DNA of 8,375 bases from Acidobacteriota bacterium (GTDB taxonomy: Bacteria; Acidobacteriota; Terriglobia; Terriglobales; Acidobacteriaceae): NCBI GenBank assembly GCA_021778875.1, contig JAJYBT010000065.1, positions 1-8,375 of the forward strand, given 5' to 3'. Below are positions 4,375 to 8,375 of the stretch, one piece after another (the stretch's first letter is position 1; the number at the start of each line of letters is the position of its first letter). Position numbers and translations under genes: made by a program. The notes under the pieces are model-generated. The model searched no databases. It saw only the letters and a program-made list of their open reading frames with translations, and had not been told where the DNA came from.

Positions 4375-6972
4375 ATGCGATTCGCACGCGCGCTCCTCCT
4401 CGGCCTCCTGTTTTCCTTCCTCGCTCTGGCCGCTCCGTCCGACGCACTCTCGCAGGCTATGACGTCGATTACGGCGACCGCCGTCGACGTGGGCAGCGTC
4501 CCCGTCAACGGCACGCTCTGCCTCACCGCCATCGACGCGGATAAGACGCCTCTTACGATTACCTCGTCCTCCGGCACCACCTACCTCGCCGGATGGCCGT
4601 TCTGCCAGATCCTCACCAACGGCGCGCTGGCGGCCTCGCTGCAGGTGCCCAACTCGCTGACGGACAACGCGCCCGGCCATGCCTACGATGTCACCATCTA
4701 CACCGGGCAGCCCGCGCCGGGGCCGAACAACATCGGCGTCACCGCGCCCTCGGGCACCACCACGTCGGAGGTCGCGGTCGATCTCGGCCCCATCTACGGC
4801 ATCGCGGGCAGCTCGTGGTCGCTGGATAGCTACACGCCGCCCAGCGTTGCGCCTACGTCGTCCGCCTTCACCTTCACCACCGGCAGCGGATCGCCGCCCA
4901 GCTCCTGCGTCGCGCCTGCGATGGACGTGCGCGTCAACAGCGGCGTCGCCACGGAGTACGTGTGCTTCGGCGGCGTCTTCCTTGCCATCAGCTCCTCCTC
5001 GGGAACCGTGGGGCCGCAAGGCCCGGCAGGACCCACCGGAGCGACCGGGCCTGCAGGTCCCGCGGGAGTCGCCGGGCCAACTGGAGCCGCCGGGCCAACC
5101 GGACCCGCCGGGCCGACCGGGCCAGCCGGGCCGCAAGGCGTGCAGGGTGTCGCGGGAACGTCGGTGACGTGGATGGGCGCATGGTCCGGCACCGTCACCT
5201 ACAGCTACGCACAGGCGGTCAGTTATGCCGGGTCGAGCTACATGGCCACCACCGCCAACCTCAATCAGGAGCCGGACACCAACCCGACGACATGGGCGCT
5301 ACTGGCGCAGGTGGGAGCGACCGGCCCCGCAGGCGCGACCGGAGCAAGCGGCCCCGCTGGCCCGCAAGGCCCGGTTGGGCCAACCGGATCGACCGGCCCC
5401 GCTGGCGCAGCAGGAGCCACCGGGCCGATGGGTCCGAGCGGCGGATCGACGGTGTGGCTTGGCGCATGGAGCAGCAGCACGGCCTACGTGCTCGACGATG
5501 CGGTGACCTACAACGGCAGCTCGTACGTCGCCACGGCGTCGAACACGAATCAGCAGCCTGATACGAATCCCTCGTCCTGGCAACTGATGGCCGCGCAGGG
5601 CGCTGCTGGCGCAACCGGCCCAACTGGCCCGGCAGGATCGACCGGGCCGACGGGACCAGCAGGCCCGACCGGATCAACCGGCGCAACCGGCTTGCAAGGC
5701 CCCGCAGGCCCAACCGGGGCGACTGGTCCCACAGGGCCGATCAACCCCAATCTGCAGGTGCATCCGCTCTACAACAACACCGCCTCAAGCTCCGCGACGT
5801 GGGTCAAGCTCGGCACCTGGGTCACTGCTGGCGAGGCTGATGCCAACCTGCACATCTCCGCCGGCTATGGGCAGGGCTACAACGTAAATGCCAACCAGCA
5901 AGGCGCGATGGACATCATCGCCGAGGCTGGGGTCTTTGGCGGCGGCACTCCGAATTTCTCTGGAATCAGCGCAACCTACACCGGATCATCTGGAATAGTT
6001 GGGGTCCTCGCCGCGGCCACGGGCGCGTCGACGGCGGCCAATAACGCCTCATGGGATATCTGGCTCAACGTCAATGGATACACGCAGGGCACCTACCGCG
6101 TGTGGACCACGCCCGGCGATACGTGGACCGATGCCGAAGTCTCCGGGACGCCGCCTTCCGGATCGTCCTACGTTATCAGCGCGGTCGTAACGCCGCTTTG
6201 CACCGCCGCCAACGCCAGCGCAGCGTGCCCCGGCATGGTTGGCCCTGCTGGACCGACGGGAGCCACGGGCGCAACCGGAGCCACGGGCGCAACCGGGGCT
6301 GCTGGAGCCACAGGTGCCACAGGGCCGCAAGGTCCTTACGGCGTCCTGGAGCAGAGGATGGCTTCAGGGACCGACCTCAATACGCTGAATGTCTGCGGTT
6401 ATTACGACATTTCCAACCCTGTCGATGCGCCCAGCGAATACGCCTCAACCTGGGTCAAAGTGCAGGTGGTCTGCACTGCCGATCCAAGCTATGTCACGCA
6501 GATTGCCTATGGCATGACCTCCAGCCCAGGCGATGCGTTCCAGCGTTACGAAGCCTCCGGAACCTGGTCGAGTTGGCAGCAGATCGTCTGGAATGGCAAG
6601 CTCGCGTGCCTGAATGACGGCACCAACTGCGCCGCGCCCACCATCACGCTCACCTGCCAGCCCGGCCTCGGAGACGGCCTCAACGTCATCCCCGCGGGCA
6701 CGTATTACCAGACCACCTGCCGCAACGAAACCTCGTCCACCTGGACCCTCACCTCGATCCGCTGCGTCGCCGACTCCGGCTCCTCCACCTGCAACGTCAC
6801 CAACGGCTCCGGCACCGCGCTGCTGACCGGCGCAATCACCGGCACTGCCAGCTACGCCACCGGGACGCAAAGCTCCACCACCGCCATCGCGCCCGGTGAC
6901 TTCCTCAAAGTCACCTTCACCGCCGACGGCACTTCCACGCAGATCGGTATCGATGTCTCGGGGACCTACTGA
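4375..6972 (+). CDS. Exported collagen-like tail-fibre-type protein with CBM and pyocin-knob-like domains
   Basis: This 865-residue mosaic protein starts with a Sec signal peptide (basic MRFAR, hydrophobic core to about residue 20, cleavage somewhere in residues 19-28). Residues about 29-210 form a beta-rich module with Cys residues, shared with the gene at 7843. Then come Gly-X-Y block 1 (213-263), chitin-binding-like repeat 1 (266-312), block 2 (314-358), chitin-binding-like repeat 2 (361-408) and block 3 (409-456). A beta domain (about 457-615) carries 'WVKLGTW' and '[10 protein letters not shown]' motifs like receptor-binding domains of phage fibres. Block 4 (623-655) precedes a pyocin-knob-like domain (666-737; '[14 protein letters not shown]', '[15 protein letters not shown]'). 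The last ~105 residues are a Cys-containing beta domain. Collagen stalks with CBM and knob units are typical of trimeric phage fibres, but a signal peptide is not. It may be a surface adhesin, decoy receptor-binder or unusual fibre. ATG 4375 lacks a clear ribosome site. Confidence 0.9.
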   Translation: MRFARALLLGLLFSFLALAAPSDALSQAMTSITATAVDVGSVPVNGTLCLTAIDADKTPLTITSSSGTTYLAGWPFCQILTNGALAASLQVPNSLTDNAPGHAYDVTIYTGQPAPGPNNIGVTAPSGTTTSEVAVDLGPIYGIAGSSWSLDSYTPPSVAPTSSAFTFTTGSGSPPSSCVAPAMDVRVNSGVATEYVCFGGVFLAISSSSGTVGPQGPAGPTGATGPAGPAGVAGPTGAAGPTGPAGPTGPAGPQGVQGVAGTSVTWMGAWSGTVTYSYAQAVSYAGSSYMATTANLNQEPDTNPTTWALLAQVGATGPAGATGASGPAGPQGPVGPTGSTGPAGAAGATGPMGPSGGSTVWLGAWSSSTAYVLDDAVTYNGSSYVATASNTNQQPDTNPSSWQLMAAQGAAGATGPTGPAGSTGPTGPAGPTGSTGATGLQGPAGPTGATGPTGPINPNLQVHPLYNNTASSSATWVKLGTWVTAGEADANLHISAGYGQGYNVNANQQGAMDIIAEAGVFGGGTPNFSGISATYTGSSGIVGVLAAATGASTAANNASWDIWLNVNGYTQGTYRVWTTPGDTWTDAEVSGTPPSGSSYVISAVVTPLCTAANASAACPGMVGPAGPTGATGATGATGATGAAGATGATGPQGPYGVLEQRMASGTDLNTLNVCGYYDISNPVDAPSEYASTWVKVQVVCTADPSYVTQIAYGMTSSPGDAFQRYEASGTWSSWQQIVWNGKLACLNDGTNCAAPTITLTCQPGLGDGLNVIPAGTYYQTTCRNETSSTWTLTSIRCVADSGSSTCNVTNGSGTALLTGAITGTASYATGTQSSTTAIAPGDFLKVTFTADGTSTQIGIDVSGTY
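5011..5163 (+). repeat. Collagen-like Gly-X-Y block 1
   Basis: Seventeen Gly-X-Y triplets ([12 protein letters not shown] and similar, ending GVA GTS) encode residues 213-263 of the 4375 protein. Pro dominates position X and Ala/Thr position Y, as in bacterial collagen-like stalks that trimerise without hydroxyproline. Confidence 0.9.
5170..5310 (+). repeat. Chitin-binding-like repeat, copy 1
   Basis: Encodes residues 266-312 in the pattern 'W.GAW...Y....AV.Y.GSSY.AT..N.NQ.PDTNP..W'. This resembles the short carbohydrate-binding module (CBM5/12 type) often inserted between collagen blocks. Aromatic residues W266, W270, Y284, Y289 and W307 are the likely sugar-contact or core residues. Confidence 0.7.
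5314..5448 (+). repeat. Collagen-like Gly-X-Y block 2
   Basis: Fifteen Gly-X-Y triplets (residues 314-358), ending GPM GPS GGS just before the second carbohydrate-binding-like repeat. Confidence 0.9.
5455..5598 (+). repeat. Chitin-binding-like repeat, copy 2
   Basis: Encodes residues 361-408. It matches copy 1 at the two leading Trp residues, 'GSSY.AT', 'NQ.PDTNP' and the final Trp. The two copies have diverged at many other positions, so this is an old module duplication rather than a fresh one. Confidence 0.7.
5599..5742 (+). repeat. Collagen-like Gly-X-Y block 3
   Basis: Sixteen Gly-X-Y triplets (residues 409-456), ending GPT GPI at the border of the receptor-binding-like beta domain. 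Confidence 0.9.
6241..6339 (+). repeat. Collagen-like Gly-X-Y block 4 with exact 18-bp tandem repeat
   Basis: Eleven triplets (residues 623-655) dominated by GAT. The DNA at 6259-6294 is an exact 18-bp unit repeated twice (each unit encodes GATGAT). Exact tandem copies suggest recent slippage and possible length variation of the stalk just before the knob-like domain. Confidence 0.85.
6370..6585 (+). other. Pyocin-knob-like domain coding segment
   Basis: Encodes residues 666-737 of the 4375 protein. The order 'DLNTL...GYY.I', 'V.V......QI', then 'R....GTWS.WQQI' follows the pyocin-knob pattern found at the receptor-binding ends of phage and pyocin tail fibres. C674 and C700 could form a disulfide, which would fit an exported protein. 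Confidence 0.6.
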
Positions 6973-7769
6973 TGCGCAAGCTGCTCGTCTTTCTCCTCTT
7001 CGCCACATCGCTCGCCGCGCACGCGCAGACGGGTTCAGGCACGGCCAGCACCACCATGACCTGCGCTTCCAGCTCCGTCGTTGCCGGGACTCCAGTGCTC
7101 TGCACGGCGCAGGTCACCGGATCGCCCACCCCAACTGGCACGCTCACCGCAAGCTGGGATACCGCGAACCCGTCTGCGCTGCCGCCGCTGTACATCTCCA
7201 GCAACGCCACCTTTTCGACGCCGGGAACCTACACCTTGACGGCGAGCTACACGGGAGATTCCAACTATGCTCCCGGCACCGCAAACTTCACGCTCACCGT
7301 AACTCCCGGCACCTCCGGCCCCGCGCCCGCGCAGCAGATCCTCACCGGAGGCTATCGCAAGATCTTCACCTACACCGGATGGTCCTACGCCGATACCGGC
7401 GGCCTCGCCACCTCCAACCCCGCCGGAGCCTACACCTCCGGCCAGGAGTCCATCCTCACCGACACCTCTACGCTCACCAGCATCTGCACTTGGAGTGGCC
7501 CGCATACCACCGCCGGAACTGCCATGACGCTCTCCGCCACGGCCACCATCAACTCCGCCGGCACGGGCAGCGCGTACCAGCTGCTCGCGTGGCGCATCGG
7601 CTCCGGCTCCTGGACCTACTGGTTCAGCGGCACCGGCGGCGCGTCCACCACCACCTACACAGCCTCTGTTCCATCTGGCACCGACATCTCCACCGTCCAG
7701 GTTATGGCCGAGAGCCAGACCGCAACCAACGCCGGCAGTGTCTACGTCTCCGGCCTCTCCATCCGCTAG
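6972..7769 (+). CDS. Exported bacterial Ig-like domain protein
   Basis: ATG 6972 overlaps the previous stop by one base (TGATG), so translation is probably coupled to the collagen-like gene. The 265-residue product begins with a clear signal peptide ([18 protein letters not shown], cleavage after AHA at residue 18). Residues about 26-113 form a bacterial Ig-like domain of the type common in Acidobacteriota, with 'G...L.TA.V......PTGTLT', 'GTYTLTASYTGDSNYA' and a closing 'FTLTVTPG'; its two Cys (CASS and LCTA) could pair. The remaining ~145 residues (from ILTGGYRKIFTYTGW to the end) are Ser/Thr/Gly-rich beta strands with several Trp and Tyr residues, like a carbohydrate- or surface-binding sandwich that I cannot name. 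No anchor motif is seen, so it may be secreted, or held by a partner such as the neighbouring exported protein. Confidence 0.9.
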   Translation: MRKLLVFLLFATSLAAHAQTGSGTASTTMTCASSSVVAGTPVLCTAQVTGSPTPTGTLTASWDTANPSALPPLYISSNATFSTPGTYTLTASYTGDSNYAPGTANFTLTVTPGTSGPAPAQQILTGGYRKIFTYTGWSYADTGGLATSNPAGAYTSGQESILTDTSTLTSICTWSGPHTTAGTAMTLSATATINSAGTGSAYQLLAWRIGSGSWTYWFSGTGGASTTTYTASVPSGTDISTVQVMAESQTATNAGSVYVSGLSIR

Positions 7770-7842
7770 CGCGCGCGTCGCATCCTCACGGCAACGTGCG
7801 CCCTCAACTGGTTTCCCAAGGCTCTTGCACCACACTTCCATC
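7770..7842 (+). other. Intergenic spacer before the second paralogue
   Basis: A 73-nt spacer with no convincing hairpin plus T-tract and no Shine-Dalgarno. Its last 22 bases share 16 with the 22 bases before ATG 4375, including CACACT and ATC next to the start, so the leader was duplicated with the gene. Confidence 0.5.
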
Positions 7843-8375
7843 ATGCGATTCGTACGTGTAGCCCTTCTCGCTCTCCTCGCCTCCGCCCTCACGCTCTCCG
7901 CACGCTCGCAGTCAATGACCACCATCACCGCGACGCAGGTCAACGCGGGCAGCGGACTCGTCACCGGAACGCTCTGCCTGCATGCGGTCAACGCGTCGAA
8001 TAGCCCCATCTCGATCTCCAAGTCCGGCGGCGGCTTCTACCTCGCCAACCTGCCCTTCTGCGGCACGCTCACCAGCGGAGCGCTCGTCGGATCGCTGCAG
8101 GTGCCCAACCCGCAGACCGACTCCGCGCCCGGCCACGCCTACGACGTCATCGTCTACGACAGCGTGCACGCCACCCAGACCGACCTCGGCCCGGTCTACG
8201 GCATCGGCGGCAGCACCTGGTCGCTCGACACGTACATCCCCACCGTCACCATGCCGACCACGCAGGCCTTCACCTTCACCTACGGCAGCGGCTCCGCGCC
8301 CAGCTCCTGCGTCGCGCCCGCCCTCGACTCCCGCGTCAACGCCGGAGTCGCCACCATCTCCATCTGCTCCGGCGG
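7843..8375 (+). CDS. Exported paralogue of the 4375 protein, 3' truncated by window edge
   Basis: The frame is open from ATG 7843 to the end of the window (177 complete codons, no stop). It has a signal peptide (MRFVRVALLALLASALTLSA, cleavage near residues 20-24) and then a module clearly homologous to the N-terminal module of the 4375 protein. Shared stretches in the same order include TLCL, 'PFC..LT.GAL..SLQVPN', 'APGHAYDV', 'DLGP.YGI.GS.WSLD.Y', '[17 protein letters not shown]' and 'RVN.GVAT'. The 4375 protein has an extra loop of about 20 residues (around the APGPNNIGV segment) that is shorter here. The rest lies outside the window; by analogy it may carry a collagen-like stalk and a different C-terminal domain. 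No ribosome site is visible. Confidence 0.9.
   Translation, partial: MRFVRVALLALLASALTLSARSQSMTTITATQVNAGSGLVTGTLCLHAVNASNSPISISKSGGGFYLANLPFCGTLTSGALVGSLQVPNPQTDSAPGHAYDVIVYDSVHATQTDLGPVYGIGGSTWSLDTYIPTVTMPTTQAFTFTYGSGSAPSSCVAPALDSRVNAGVATISICSG

Noticed and set aside
3637..5136. 499-codon open frame on the minus strand
   Set aside because: Its product is Arg/Gly/Ala-rich and of low quality, and it crosses three well-supported + strand genes. It is a high-GC antisense shadow.
4830..5750. Minus-strand frames with Gly-Pro-rich collagen-like products
   Set aside because: GGN and CCN codons are reverse complements, so a Gly-Pro-X coding repeat also reads as Gly-Pro repeats on the other strand. 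The + frame has the signal peptide and domain context.
5011..6339. Possible CRISPR or satellite array
   Set aside because: Repeats follow a 9-bp codon-triplet period within one long coding frame; no conserved palindromic repeat with regular spacers exists.
6896..7861. 321-codon + frame overlapping the Ig-like gene
   Set aside because: Arg/His-rich shadow in another frame; the 6972 frame has a signal peptide and a recognisable Ig-like domain.
1..8375. tRNA, rRNA or insertion-sequence genes
   Set aside because: I saw no tRNA-like cloverleaf, rRNA-like sequence, transposase motif or terminal inverted repeats in the window.

Overview
The window is a compact, GC-rich (mostly about 65-70 percent by eye) stretch in which every gene I can support lies on the + strand. 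The first 4.3 kb looks like the early, replication and regulatory part of a prophage or other phage-derived element. It holds a run of short genes, many joined by GTGA or ATGA start/stop overlaps and preceded by good purine-rich ribosome binding sites. The last 4 kb encodes exported proteins built from collagen-like, carbohydrate-binding-like, Ig-like and tail-fibre-like modules. The GC content, the bacterial Ig-like domain and the collagen/CBM mosaic fit a soil Acidobacteriota (Terriglobia-type) host. That host assignment is inference, since no marker gene is present.

Layout. 2-274: end of a small unknown gene, possibly cut by the window edge. 287-769: winged-helix-like DNA-binding protein. 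766-1194: small zinc-motif (CxxC...HxxxC) phage-type protein. 1191-1601: small helical protein with an unusually long overlap into the next gene. 1492-1977: helical protein, possibly a replication accessory protein. 1974-2390: small membrane-anchored coiled-coil protein. 2387-3268: an open frame that starts with an Nmad1/DUF1599-like domain and carries a second Cys/His-rich segment; its frame then stays open across a nested zinc-finger ORF (2815-3087) and a 44-codon ORF (3134-3268). 3265-3768: GemA/Mu gp16-like protein. 3775-4326: regulator with two excisionase/MerR-like helix-turn-helix units.

4375-6972 encodes an 865-residue protein. In order it has a signal peptide, an N-terminal beta-rich module, four collagen-like Gly-X-Y blocks separated by two chitin-binding-like repeats and a receptor-binding-like beta domain, a pyocin-knob-like domain, and a Cys-containing C-terminal beta domain. 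6972-7769 encodes an exported Ig-like protein coupled to it by TGATG. 7843 to the window end is a second protein with the same signal peptide and N-terminal module as the 4375 gene, so it is a tandem paralogue cut by the window edge.

The most interesting point is the pairing of phage-tail-fibre architecture (collagen stalk, CBM, knob) with Sec signal peptides, in a tandem set next to phage early genes. This could be a phage-borne surface-adhesin or decoy cassette, or an unusual fibre locus. The second point is the 2387-3268 region, where gene boundaries are unclear, ORFs are nested, and the local GC falls to about 48 percent.
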